Positions 9,901 to 17,729 of a DNA stretch of 64,000 bases are shown here, piece after piece (within the stretch, counting starts at the first letter, position 1; each line of letters starts with the position of its first letter). The notes beneath the pieces are model-generated. The model ran no database searches. It was not told the DNA's origin and saw nothing but the letters and a program-made list of their open reading frames with translations. Location: positions 4,945,001 to 5,009,000 of the forward strand of contig NZ_CP125370.1 of the NCBI RefSeq assembly GCF_030034735.1. Direction: 5' to 3'. A program made the translations under genes and the position numbers. The DNA is from Paenibacillus sp. RC334 (lineage in GTDB: Bacteria > Bacillota > Bacilli > Paenibacillales > Paenibacillaceae).

Positions 9901-12634
9901 TGTTCCCGTCCGTGACGACGTAGGCACACAGCTCCTGCCATCCGCTCTCTGCCGAACGGGCGATCACTACCACCTCCCGGACCCCAGTCAGCGCCCGAAT
10001 CGCACCTTCCACTTCCCCCAGTTCAATCCGGTAGCCCCGGATTTTCACCTGATCGTCCGTACGTCCGATATACTCCAGCTCCCCGTCGATCCGCCGGCGC
10101 GCTACGTCACCCGCCCGGTACATCCGTTGCCCCGGCACAAAGGGATTCGCCACAAACTTCTCCGCCGTCTGCTCCGCCCGGTTCAGGTACCCCCGGGCTA
10201 CCCCGTCTCCGCCAATATACATCTCGCCTGCGACCCCGGCCGGCACCGGCTGTCCATACGGATCCAGCACATAAATGCTCGTATTCGCTGCCGGACGGCC
10301 GATCGGCACATACTCGCCCATCGGGCGGGCCGGATCATACAGATAACTCATACAACCGACGACGGTCTCCGTCGGGCCGTATTCGTTGAACAGGCGCACC
10401 GTGCCCCCGCTTTGCTCCCAAATCCCCGCCGCGAGCTTCGCGCTCAGGTTCTCTCCTCCGACGATCATCCGGCGGATCGTGCTGTCCTGCACCAGCCCCA
10501 GTTCGTGCACCAGATGCAGATGAGCCGGGGTCAGCTTGATCAGATCGATCCGGGGATCACGGAAGATGCGCGGCAGCAGCGCCGCTTTATCGTCACCCGG
10601 GTAGACGATCACTGTATTTCCCGTGATCAGCGGCGTGAAGATGCTCGTCACCGTCAGGTCAAAGGCCAGGGAGGAATACAGCGGGAACGTCGTCTTCATC
10701 CCTTGCACATACGTGCGGCTGGACCACCAAATATAGTTGGTCAGCCCCTGATGTTCAATTAACACGCCCTTCGGCTGGCCCGTGGAGCCGGAGGTGTAAA
10801 TCATGTAGGCCAAATGCTGCATCCGATCTCGGGGAGCGTCCAGCTCCTCCACAGGGGTAGCCGTTCCCCCCGGTGCCCCGTTCGCCCCAAGGGGCAGCAC
10901 CCTGCCGTTATAGTCCGCCGGAAGCTGGACTCCGTCCCCCACCAGCGCGATGCGAGCGCCTGAATCTTGAAGCATGTAGGCGATCCGTTCATCCGGAGAA
11001 GCCGGGTCCATCGGCACGTAGGCCCCGCCTGCTTTCAGGACAGCGAGAATGGCGATGACCACCTCTGCGCTGTGTTTGGCACAGATCGCAACCCGATGGT
11101 CGGCCTGCACCCCGGCTGCCCGGAGGCTATGCGCCAACCGATTGGCCTGAGCATTGAGCTCCCGGTAGGTGAGCCTGCGATCCTCGCAGATGACTGCCGT
11201 CTGTTCCGGTGTACGCCCCACCTGTTGTTCAAACAGCTGCTCTACCGTCTGCCCCCGCGGATAATCTGCCGCCGTATCGTTCCAGTCATAGAGCGTTGCC
11301 TTTACTTCGTCTTCATTCATCATGGATAATTCGGCTATAGTACAATTCGGAGAACCTGACATTCCACGCGCAATGTTCAGTAGATAAGACATGATGGATG
11401 AAATTTCCTCACCGTTAAACAACTCTGTACGATAATCGACGTATATTTCCATCGCATGCTTATCTATTTTTTCGACGACATGAATCAACAAATCGTTGAC
11501 CTCATCCCCACAAAAATTCGTATAAGCAATTAACGGAGCCCCGTCGATTTCCTGCACGGTCAGTGGTCTATACTCCATTGCCGTTCCAAACAACCTTTGA
11601 ATGTCCTGAGCTGTATGCAACTCACGAATATCCTTGATGAGCTGGTTATATGGATATTTTTGATGACGTAAAATTTTGGACTGCAACTTAGATACCTTTT
11701 GAAGAAAGGAAAGTACTTCTTCCTGAGGGTCTACAAATATTCTTACAGCTGTGGTGCTCACATACATTCCGAGAGTTTCTTTTTCCTCTCTCGTAGAGCG
11801 ATTCACATAATTGGTTCCAACCACCATATCGCTTTCGTGCGTCATTTTATTCATGTATACGTAGAATGCGCTTAGGAAAAACGTAAACATACTGATTTTA
11901 TATTGATCCGAAAACAGCTTAATACGTTGATATAATTCGGCATCAATATCAAAATATTTTCGTTCACCCTTGGTACTTGTCAGTAATGAATTGTGTGGTT
12001 TGAGTTCGGTTAGAACCGGTAACGTTTGAAACTGCTCCAACCAAAACGCTTTATCTTTTTGATAACGTTCCGATTGTTCATAATTTTTTTCAGTAAATAT
12101 GTAATCGATGTAAGAGCCTGCATTCGACGAGGGTGGGAATTGACCCTCTTTAATATCCGTGTAGGTTTTTGTAATTTCGTTTACCAGATTAGCCAGACTG
12201 ATTCCGTCGGATATTATATGATGAATTTTGATGTTGTAACCAAAGCATTTGTCTTTAATTTTAAAAATTATGAATTGGTATAAATCAGAATCATAGAGTT
12301 TGAGAGGTTCTCTATTATGAATATCGAGCCAACTGTCCACATACTGTTCATAGTTTTCTTCCGGTATCTCCACATGAACTATTGTATTATATGTAAGAGG
12401 ACCGATATATTGCTTCGTTTCCTCCCGCTCAGTCATCAGCTTTATGCGGAAAGCAGTGTGCCGCTTAATGACTGTTTCAATAACATGCTGTAATAAATAA
12501 AGATTTATAGGAACCGTGAATTTAATCGTGCCCGAAAGAAGACAGGAAGCCGTATTCGGATTCAGCATTTCGGTATACCAGATTCGTTGTTGTGCTTGTG
12601 TTAACGGATACAATGTTTTTTCAGTATGTTCCAT
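6953..12634 (-). CDS. NRPS, starter C domain, module 1 and C2 (5' part)
   Basis: First 1893 residues of a modular nonribosomal peptide synthetase. Domains by approximate residue: C1 1-440 (IHHIISDGIS), A1 465-970 (YTSGSTGQPKG), PCP1 near 1020 (FLDLGGDSIKS), E1 1065-1500 (HHWVIDGVSW), C2 1515-1893 (HHIILDGWCLP, as expected after an E domain). An N-terminal C domain with no upstream module is typical of lipoinitiation, where an acyl chain is joined to residue 1. Specificity residues read by eye are D-L-T-K-I-G-E-V-G-K, the asparagine-type code; with E1 this gives D-Asn. ATG at 12634 has GAGG eight bases upstream. The protein ends early at a homopolymer frameshift. I do not recognise the product. 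Confidence 0.9.
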   Translation of the reverse strand: MEHTEKTLYPLTQAQQRIWYTEMLNPNTASCLLSGTIKFTVPINLYLLQHVIETVIKRHTAFRIKLMTEREETKQYIGPLTYNTIVHVEIPEENYEQYVDSWLDIHNREPLKLYDSDLYQFIIFKIKDKCFGYNIKIHHIISDGISLANLVNEITKTYTDIKEGQFPPSSNAGSYIDYIFTEKNYEQSERYQKDKAFWLEQFQTLPVLTELKPHNSLLTSTKGERKYFDIDAELYQRIKLFSDQYKISMFTFFLSAFYVYMNKMTHESDMVVGTNYVNRSTREEKETLGMYVSTTAVRIFVDPQEEVLSFLQKVSKLQSKILRHQKYPYNQLIKDIRELHTAQDIQRLFGTAMEYRPLTVQEIDGAPLIAYTNFCGDEVNDLLIHVVEKIDKHAMEIYVDYRTELFNGEEISSIMSYLLNIARGMSGSPNCTIAELSMMNEDEVKATLYDWNDTAADYPRGQTVEQLFEQQVGRTPEQTAVICEDRRLTYRELNAQANRLAHSLRAAGVQADHRVAICAKHSAEVVIAILAVLKAGGAYVPMDPASPDERIAYMLQDSGARIALVGDGVQLPADYNGRVLPLGANGAPGGTATPVEELDAPRDRMQHLAYMIYTSGSTGQPKGVLIEHQGLTNYIWWSSRTYVQGMKTTFPLYSSLAFDLTVTSIFTPLITGNTVIVYPGDDKAALLPRIFRDPRIDLIKLTPAHLHLVHELGLVQDSTIRRMIVGGENLSAKLAAGIWEQSGGTVRLFNEYGPTETVVGCMSYLYDPARPMGEYVPIGRPAANTSIYVLDPYGQPVPAGVAGEMYIGGDGVARGYLNRAEQTAEKFVANPFVPGQRMYRAGDVARRRIDGELEYIGRTDDQVKIRGYRIELGEVEGAIRALTGVREVVVIARSAESGWQELCAYVVTDGNMTGRELRAALSASLPEYMIPTYFVPLEALPLTSNGKMDRKALPAPQAYVEPGVAYAPPRNAVEEHLVSIWAAVLGVAQVGIYDSFLDLGGDSIKSIQVSAKLFQAGYQVGMKELLTNPTIAALSSHVEPVKRTAEQGEIRGVTGMTPIQQAFVIEQATDLHHYNQCVVLQRPDGWEVRALQAAMQAITDHHDALRTVLRRSDSGYTAWTRQIGEGAGYSLEVLDMAPDTDSEEAIAAEASRIQATMDLSEGPLVKLGLFRCTDGDHLLVAIHHWVIDGVSWRILLEDLGTAYTQAQQGEPIRLPMKTDAFQAWAEGLSHYARSEALQAEAGYWAGIQATAAPGLPQDYAETGVSLVKDSEEVTVQWTAGETEQLLKQSHRAYTTEMNDLLLTALGRAIQAWTGITEVALSLEGHGREAIVPELDVTRTVGWFTSRYPVRLSFPAGQALSVQIKTVKEELRRVPNKGIGYGLLRYTSDQTEDGPAGQTPEISFNYLGQFDTETGYEGMQVAAFMGGLSVSPNQSRLYALDINGIVAQGQLSFSISYSAKQFEKQSIQKLAWLLHDKIIEIMEHCVSQEQVQLTPSDVSMKGLSVGELDELLEQLQHACEHPQEVENIYSLTPMQKGMLFHGVADRQSSAYVEQILFKLHGQLNVDHFANALEKVMQRHSVFRTFFMDNWRNAPLQIVYRNARLSFVYEDMGALNEQQYKEHVRLCALQEKELGFDLARGPLMRMTILGTKDHQYQCIWTFHHIILDGWCLPLFFGELMEHYDAALQQRQAELPAVAPYSQYIEWLEAQNHEEASAYWQAYLDGYEGQANVPAATLLQKANDSYVCEEHTCLIDGELTRYMKMAAADVQVTVNTFIQTVWGTLLQKHNDSDDVVFGSVVSGRPAELEGVSTMVGPCINTIPVRIRTTADMSFAELLQMSQRQAISSIAYDTYPLYEMQRESGRKQELITHILVFENYPVDAQMHKLVQGGTNPV
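6969..6974 (-). other. Frameshift in a G6 homopolymer inside the NRPS gene
   Basis: The upstream frame stops at TAA 6953-6955, a few codons after a run of six G (minus strand). With seven G the reading becomes LVQGGHKSGLTIAN, which aligns with LIQGEHTTGLTIAD at the equivalent place of the next module. A one-base deletion at this run is the simplest explanation, whether real or a sequencing error. Confidence 0.85.
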
Positions 12635-13164
12635 ATTTACGCCTCGCTTTATGTGCTAATTTGTAATACGAACCTTGTCAACACAAAACGTAAAAACATT
12701 AATTTACCAACATCCATATCATAACATCATATTTTTGTCGAAGTAACGTTAAAATTGTCGAATTGTTAAATTATTGATTTATTTTTTTCTACTAACCTTT
12801 AACATATCATCTATAATTGAAAACGCTTTATAAATTCCCCTCCTTCTGGGAATCGCTTTTATTTTTTCTTGAATAATCTGGATTTTTACACTGGTTTACC
12901 TAATTTCTCAAGGAAGACGGTGTTAAATCTATTCTTTGATTCTCGGGTTCCGATCTGATATTAAATTGAATCCTCTGCTCTTTAAATTCAGCTTTAAAAA
13001 TACGTCTTTCTTATTCCGGTCACTCATTTCTCAGTGGGTTGTCTGTAATCTACTAAACCACTTTTTTCTGTCTATATACACAATATACACAATCATGATT
13101 TCTCATTCGCAAACACAGCATGAAAATAGCGAGTAGGCTTGTAGAGTTCAAGATGACGCAAAAC
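12635..13164. other. AT-rich region upstream of the NRPS
   Basis: About 530 bp with no convincing coding sequence. It should hold the NRPS promoter and leader, but I cannot pick a specific -35/-10 pair with confidence. Confidence 0.5.
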
Positions 13165-13402
13165 TAAAAAGTGGACACCAAGAAACGAGAATTCGAGAAT
13201 AAAATCAAATTCATTCGAGGTGTCCAAATGAGCAAAAAATATGATAAAGCATTCAAAGTTCAGCGTTCAAATGATTCAAGAAACAGGGAAAGCTGTTGCG
13301 CAAGTGGCGCGTGAGCTTGGGATTTCCGCAAACACGCTGTACCGTTGGGTTGCCGAATGCAAACAGGATGACAGCGAGACCTTTCCAGCCAGCCCAATGT
13401 AG
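13165..13402 (+). pseudogene. IS3-family orfA remnant
   Basis: ATG at 13228 starts MSKKYDKAFKV, then a one-base deletion shifts the frame to QMIQETGKAVAQVARELGIS and NTLYRWVAE. This is the helix-turn-helix start of an IS3-family OrfA transposase. It ends abruptly near 13375-13402; no orfB follows. Dead fragment. Confidence 0.8.
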
Positions 13403-13560
13403 CGCTTCCTCCCGTCAGCCGGATATCCGTACTTAGCTTTATCTGCACGTTGGAGGATTCTGTAATCCCGGCCACCTCTCCGAATGTCCCAACAATATCG
13501 ACGTTGCCGTCCTCCGTTTAGAATCACGACACCCGCCGTGAATTTAGCTTCTATATTCGT
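13402..13560 (-). pseudogene. Unrecognised coding fragment
   Basis: Minus-strand reading gives a protein-like stretch containing VDIVGTFGEVAGITE and STDIRLTGGSATLG, open in one frame but without a proper start, and joined out of frame to the end of the TetR gene. I do not recognise the family. It lies between the IS3 fragment and the TetR gene and is probably debris. Confidence 0.3.
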
Positions 13561-14066
13561 TTCTGGAGGCACATGAGCTTCAATGAGGATTTTTTTGATT
13601 CACTCCCTGCTTCAAATAAGATACGAAGTTTCTTCCCTCGCACAGTAATGTACTGCCAGAAACAAACTAATTGTTGAGGTAGCAGATGTGTTTCGACGGA
13701 AGTCACAAAGCTAATCTCTTCCTCTGCATCAAAACAAATCAACAGTAGATCGTTTTCTTCTCTTGGATTATGTTCAATAGCTTGATTAACGACCCATTTA
13801 CCGTGTAGGACTTTGATCATTTTGCAATGTATCCAATTTTCTTGGTTAAATTCCTTTTGCAGCACTTCAAATAATTCATAAGGATCTTTGTAGTAAAGAT
13901 AGAAGGTCCTGTGGTTAATGTCAGCTTGTTTGCATATTTCGGTGACCGTTATTTGAGGCAATTTTCTCGTTTCCAACAGAGCAAGGAAACTCTTCTTGAT
14001 GAGGTCTATCGTATATTTGGTTCTTCTATTGTTCTTACTCCGACCATACGATCCTCCTCTTCCCAC
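13551..14066 (-). CDS. TetR/AcrR-family regulator, altered C-terminus
   Basis: 171 residues. The N-terminal part (about 15-60) is a TetR-type DNA-binding domain: TKYTIDLIKKSFLALLE, then a recognition region ending HRTFYLYYKDPYELFEVL. Such proteins usually repress a neighbouring gene and respond to a small ligand bound by the C-terminal domain. The last residues (ESKKSSLKLMCLQKRI) run into unrelated sequence, so the ligand domain is probably truncated. An SDR remnant lies upstream on the other strand, a common TetR-target pairing, but that target is now broken. Function as a repressor is therefore doubtful. Confidence 0.65.
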   Translation of the reverse strand: MGRGGSYGRSKNNRRTKYTIDLIKKSFLALLETRKLPQITVTEICKQADINHRTFYLYYKDPYELFEVLQKEFNQENWIHCKMIKVLHGKWVVNQAIEHNPREENDLLLICFDAEEEISFVTSVETHLLPQQLVCFWQYITVRGKKLRILFEAGSESKKSSLKLMCLQKRI

Positions 14067-14226
14067 ATCATTTAAACAAACACTAGACGATTTGTTGAAT
14101 TGATAACATTAACTCGTTTATTGGTTATTGTGATTCTGGATATTTTGAGATTGTACTAACAATGTGGTATTTAATCTAAAGGTGTTTATCTTATGAAAAT
14201 AATCGAAACGGAGTATTTGATATGAG

Positions 14227-14370
14227 ATGAGAACCGTGGCCGTGGAAGAAGCGAAGAATGGCATACTCGTGAACCTGTTGGATCCGGGCAATTTGAAAAC
14301 CAAAAAAAATCCACATGGAACCGGATACCCTACAACGGTAGTTGATAAAATAGTTACTTTGGCTTCCTGA
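14227..14370 (+). pseudogene. Short-chain dehydrogenase 3' fragment
   Basis: 47 codons reading MRTVAVEEAKNGILVNLLDP and then PTTVVDKIVTLAS. The EEAKNGILVN...DPG segment matches the C-terminal region of short-chain dehydrogenases, after the catalytic YxxxK, which is absent. It is a fragment, divergent from the TetR gene. Confidence 0.5.
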
Positions 14371-14559
14371 CGCAAACTGTACTATTCATACCAACAGTGA
14401 CGGACGCAGGGGGTGAACTCACACTTAGAAGCAGGTCTAGTTAAACGATTCCCTCCGATATTTCCCCTACTGGCAAACAAAATGCATAAAAAATTCTAAA
14501 AATAGTCTAATGACATCGGAGGACCCCGAATTCATGATATGGAATATCTGGTCTTTTAT

Positions 14560-15120
14560 ACACCGAATAAATATCATCACTAATCTCTTTCAACTTGTAC
14601 TGACCACAATGTAGTCCGGTTGAGCCAACGCTTCGCTCACGAGGCCATCATGTTTGGAACCAGCGTTTCGACCACCTGAAGGGGTTGCCCATTTTGGACT
14701 CGTAAAGCGACATGAAGTTTAATACCTGCGCGCTCCCCGTGATAAGGAGCCCAGGGCAGTCGTGTTTTTCCCACCGTCATGGTGGTCGAATCGATCAGGA
14801 GTAATTCTTTGGGAAACGTAAGTTTTCGGCGTGTTTCTCGGCTACACTTGTGAATGACCCGATGAAAAGCTCCTTAAATATAGCAAAGGGGATTTCGGCC
14901 GCTTTGGTGGAAAAACACGAATAATGAATCTTAGGTAAGCCACTGCGAGCGGCATGGTCCACACCGGAACGATAACTGTCCCATTGTTCTAAGGCAGCTA
15001 CACACCAGTATTGAAGTAAGTGGGTTACTGTGAATTTACGGGCTTTGTCTTCATAATCTGCTCCCTTGGCAACGCTTTGCACTTCTTCCGGTGTCAGAAT
15101 AGATTGAAGGATGAATGGGA
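14560..15120 (-). pseudogene. IS4-like transposase remnant, frameshifted
   Basis: Minus-strand frames join into a transposase-like sequence: SVAKGADYEDKARKF, then a frameshift near 14850, then ELLLIDSTTMTVGKTRLPW and GIKLHVALRV. The LLIDSTTMT segment fits the first Asp of a DDE transposase. It stops near 14590 without the rest of the catalytic domain. I assign IS4-like by motif only. Confidence 0.65.
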
Positions 15121-15139
15121 TCGTGATAGACTTTTTCTA

Positions 15140-15233
15140 CCATTTAGTGGTTAATCAACAGGTGTGTTACATTATAGAAATAATCTTATTTTCTGTCATT
15201 AATTTTAGTGCACAACTTCACTGTCCGTAGACA
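15140..15233 (-). mobile_element. Candidate Tn7-like right end (oldest of three)
   Basis: On the minus strand, from 15233 inward, the sequence starts TGTCTACGGACAGTGAAG and continues TTGTGCACTAA. It agrees with the glmS-proximal end at 50570 at 24 of 29 positions, all differences being transitions. Further inward, sites are degenerate. This looks like an old TnsB-type end left behind when later elements inserted closer to glmS. No matching left end was found. Confidence 0.55.
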
Positions 15234-15373
15234 ACTATTTTATTTTAGATATAAATCTTTTTATTTACTGGTTTTATAATTATTAGTCACAGAAGGATGT
15301 ACTGTATTCTACAACACATATTAGCATTTGAAAATCGATTTCCATATCCAAAATTAATAATAGTCGATCAGGT

Positions 15374-15570
15374 CTAACTTTCGAAATCCTGAGATAAGTT
15401 TGATTCAAGATTATCTAATAGCACACAAAATAACCCATTATCGGAACTTACATACTCCTCCATTAGCAGCCACTCCAAATTAACATTAAAGTTTAGTTTT
15501 AGGGCGATTAAGGTTTCTATTGACGGCTTATATTTATCTTTTTCCAATTCACTCAATTGTGCGCCTTGCT
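15374..15570 (-). pseudogene. XRE-type regulator fragment
   Basis: Reads LSELEKDKYKPSIETLIALK and NVNLEWLLMEEYVSS. It is a close paralogue of the complete 115-residue regulator at 44670-45017 but lacks the first ~35 residues (including most of the helix-turn-helix) and the last ~20. The homology breaks exactly where the arsM fragment's upstream sequence begins, so a rearrangement removed the N-terminus. Confidence 0.8.
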
Positions 15571-15639
15571 GCTAACAAACATAAGAAGCATTCAAATTCT
15601 GCTCCACCTATCCCATTCAAATTAAAGGAGTGTTTTGAT

Positions 15640-15942
15640 ATGAATAAACTGACGAATGATGAAATCCGCCAAAATGTACGGAACCATTACCAACAGATTG
15701 CTGTTAAGGAAGTCAATCCCCCCCCCGCAGCAGGCAGCTGCTGTGGAGCTCCGTCAGATGCGGATAGCCTCTCATCACAAATGGGTTATTCGACTGAGGA
15801 GTTAACAGCTGTCCCTCAAGGAACAAATCTTGGACTTGGCTATGGTAACCCACAAGCTATTGCAGAACTGAAAGCAGGAGAAGTTGTTCTCGATCTGGGC
15901 AGCGGCGGCGGATTCGATTGTTTTTTGGCTTCTGCTGCGTGA
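15640..15942 (+). pseudogene. arsM: Arsenite methyltransferase, N-terminal fragment
   Basis: ATG at 15640 has AAAGGAG nine bases upstream. The 100 residues contain the Cys pair of ArsM (AAGSCCGAPSD) and the SAM-binding motif VVLDLGSGGGFDC. Full ArsM proteins are roughly 260 residues and methylate As(III) using SAM; the catalytic remainder is missing and the following DNA does not resemble arsM. The usual LGLGCGNP reads LGLGYGNP here, so one conserved Cys is also lost. Non-functional. Confidence 0.8.
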
Positions 15943-16249
15943 AACGAACGACAGGAACATAGAGCGCTTTGGCCGGGTTGCTCTCGCCCGACGTAGGCGC
16001 TCTAGTTATCGGCGTGAGTAGCGGCCCAGCGGTGCATTTTTAAATCACAACTTGATAAAATTTAGTTTTTTTAAAATTATGTTTCGAGCGTTAAGTTTGC
16101 TATAGTGTACGCCTCAATTTTAGACTACAATGAAGATACCAAATATGGAAGCGTTTTATATCTGTCCGGTAAGTTGGCCAATACTTGAAATAATGTATCA
16201 TTGTCAGCCATTTCTTTCATGTTTGGTCAATCTTTTATGGAGGTGTAAA
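15943..16249. other. Spacer upstream of the beta-glucanase
   Basis: About 300 bp with no gene. It probably holds the bglS promoter; I cannot fix the elements. Confidence 0.4.
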
Positions 16250-16963
16250 ATGAAGAAGAAATCTTGGTTTACTTTACTGGCAACTGGAATTGTCTCTTTG
16301 TTGTTTACGGTAAACGCTTCTGCGGGGTATGTTTTTTGGGAACCACTTAATTACTTTAATTCAGGTGCATGGGAAAAGGCGGATGGATATTCAAATGGGA
16401 ACATGTTTAATTGCACTTGGCGTGCCAATAATGTCAATTTTACTAACGATGGCAAAATGAAGCTTGGCTTAACGAGTTCTGCATACAATAAATTTGACTG
16501 CGGAGAGTATCGATCGACGAACACTTACGGATACGGCTTATACGAGGTCAGCATGAATCCTACTAAAAATACAGGAATCGTATCTTCCTTTTTCACGTAT
16601 ACGGGACCTACTGATGGCACGCAATGGGATGAAATAGATATTGAATTTTTAGGCAAAGACACGACAAAAGTGCAATTCAACTATTATACAAACGGGGTCG
16701 GTGGTCACGAGAAGATTGTAGATCTGGGCTTCGATGCATCAAAAGGCTTTCACACCTATGCATTCGATTGGCAGCCAGGATACATTAAGTGGTATGTTGA
16801 CGGGGTTCTAAAGCATACGGCAACTACAAACATACCAAGCACGCCAGGCAAGATTATGATGAATTTATGGAATGGCACTGGCGTTGACGACTGGCTAGGT
16901 TCGTATAATGGAGCGAATCCGCTATACGCTGAATATGATTGGGTAAAATACACGAGCAATTAG
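16250..16963 (+). CDS. bglS: Secreted endo-beta-1,3-1,4-glucanase (lichenase, GH16)
   Basis: 237 residues. ATG at 16250 has TGGAGG upstream and starts a clean Sec signal peptide ([20 protein letters not shown], cleaved after NASA); an in-frame ATG 120 bp earlier would bury this signal and is rejected. The mature protein has the GH16 catalytic motif DEIDIEFLG (nucleophile and acid/base Glu around the central Asp) and the jelly-roll hallmarks WEPLNYFN and [19 protein letters not shown]. It cleaves beta-1,4 bonds next to beta-1,3 bonds in cereal beta-glucan and lichenan outside the cell. The length matches Bacillus and Paenibacillus lichenases. A terminator follows directly, so it is monocistronic. 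Confidence 0.95.
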   Translation: MKKKSWFTLLATGIVSLLFTVNASAGYVFWEPLNYFNSGAWEKADGYSNGNMFNCTWRANNVNFTNDGKMKLGLTSSAYNKFDCGEYRSTNTYGYGLYEVSMNPTKNTGIVSSFFTYTGPTDGTQWDEIDIEFLGKDTTKVQFNYYTNGVGGHEKIVDLGFDASKGFHTYAFDWQPGYIKWYVDGVLKHTATTNIPSTPGKIMMNLWNGTGVDDWLGSYNGANPLYAEYDWVKYTSN

Positions 16964-16979
16964 CCCATAGTACCAAAAG

Positions 16980-17004
16980 CAGCCCTGTAGTGGCTGTTTT
17001 TTTT
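16980..17004 (+). terminator. Rho-independent terminator of bglS
   Basis: Stem CAGCC/GGCTG with a 7-base loop followed by eight T. Confidence 0.8.
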
Positions 17005-17194
17005 GATGATGCATTCGGCCATGAATAAAATCGCTGGAAATCTATTCAAAGCTGGCGATCACCGATGCGCAGCTGAATATAATCAGGTATTTAATAAATC
17101 CCCTGTTTAACCCATATGTTTGCGGATGGTTAGCATTTTCCTGCTTCAATTACTTTAAAGATACCAATACAGGAAAGGGGTCATGTAACTCCAA

Positions 17195-17330
17195 TCGGTT
17201 TATAACTCAGGAACCAACTTTAATGAAGGGAAGTCAGACAACAAGTATTACGTTTGAAGGAATCATCCCCGGTTCAGCTTCAAGTTCAAGCTTATATTGC
17301 TGTCCATTCCACCTTAGGATACTCACGCTC
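17195..17330 (+). pseudogene. Unrecognised secreted-enzyme-like fragment
   Basis: Two frames join into NSGTNFNEGKSDNKYYV and FEGIIPGSASSSS. It reads like protein but has one frameshift and no start or end. I cannot name the family. It precedes an IS5 fragment and is probably debris. Confidence 0.3.
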
Positions 17331-17382
17331 GCGTTTTCTATTTTCTTTCCTGACCATATACTGCTTATTGACATCTGCTTAG

Positions 17383-17460
17383 CGACTCGCTTTGATACAT
17401 TAACATGTGCCTTTCAAGGCTTTTTGGACGTTGGCTTCAATTATGAACAGGCTAGCTTAG
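17383..17460 (+). pseudogene. IS5-family transposase 3' fragment
   Basis: About 75 bp closely matches the 3' end of the transposase of the complete element at 26235-27066 (its minus strand), reading RLATRFDTLTCAFQGF against RLATRFDKLTCTFKAF. It marks a lost copy of the same element type upstream of the amylase. Confidence 0.8.
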
Positions 17461-17675
17461 GTTTGAAATATGTTCCTAGCAATTCATTGACCAGTAAAAG
17501 TATGGATGATATAATCATAAAAGGAAAAAATCATTGGTATAGAGCCATGCGTGAATGGGCTTTTCTCATAATTTCTTTTGTAAGCGCGTACAATGATTAT
17601 TTTCCATATATACCACGGAGGAGGCGATCAAAGAATCCATTTTATCAAAATAAATGTTTTCTTTTTTTTATTTTT

Positions 17676-17693
17676 AATGCAACCGGTTGCATT
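17676..17693 (+). promoter_or_regulatory. LacI/CcpA-type operator upstream of the amylase
   Basis: AATGCAACCGGTTGCATT is a perfect 18-bp palindrome. It fits the cre/MalR-type consensus (TGnAAnCGnTTnCA) used by LacI-family regulators in catabolite and maltose control. It sits 37 bp before the chosen TTG start, a position expected to block transcription. Confidence 0.75.
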
Positions 17694-17729
17694 ATTTATT
17701 CCACTAAATATTATCAGGAGGTTGTTAAC

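Noticed and set aside
16130..16249. Upstream ATG for the beta-glucanase
   Set aside because: The 40 extra residues would place the signal peptide internally, and the ATG at 16250 has a good ribosome site.
17223..17729. Upstream extension of the amylase gene
   Set aside because: It has no ribosome site at its start, crosses an IS5 fragment and the operator, and would bury the signal peptide.
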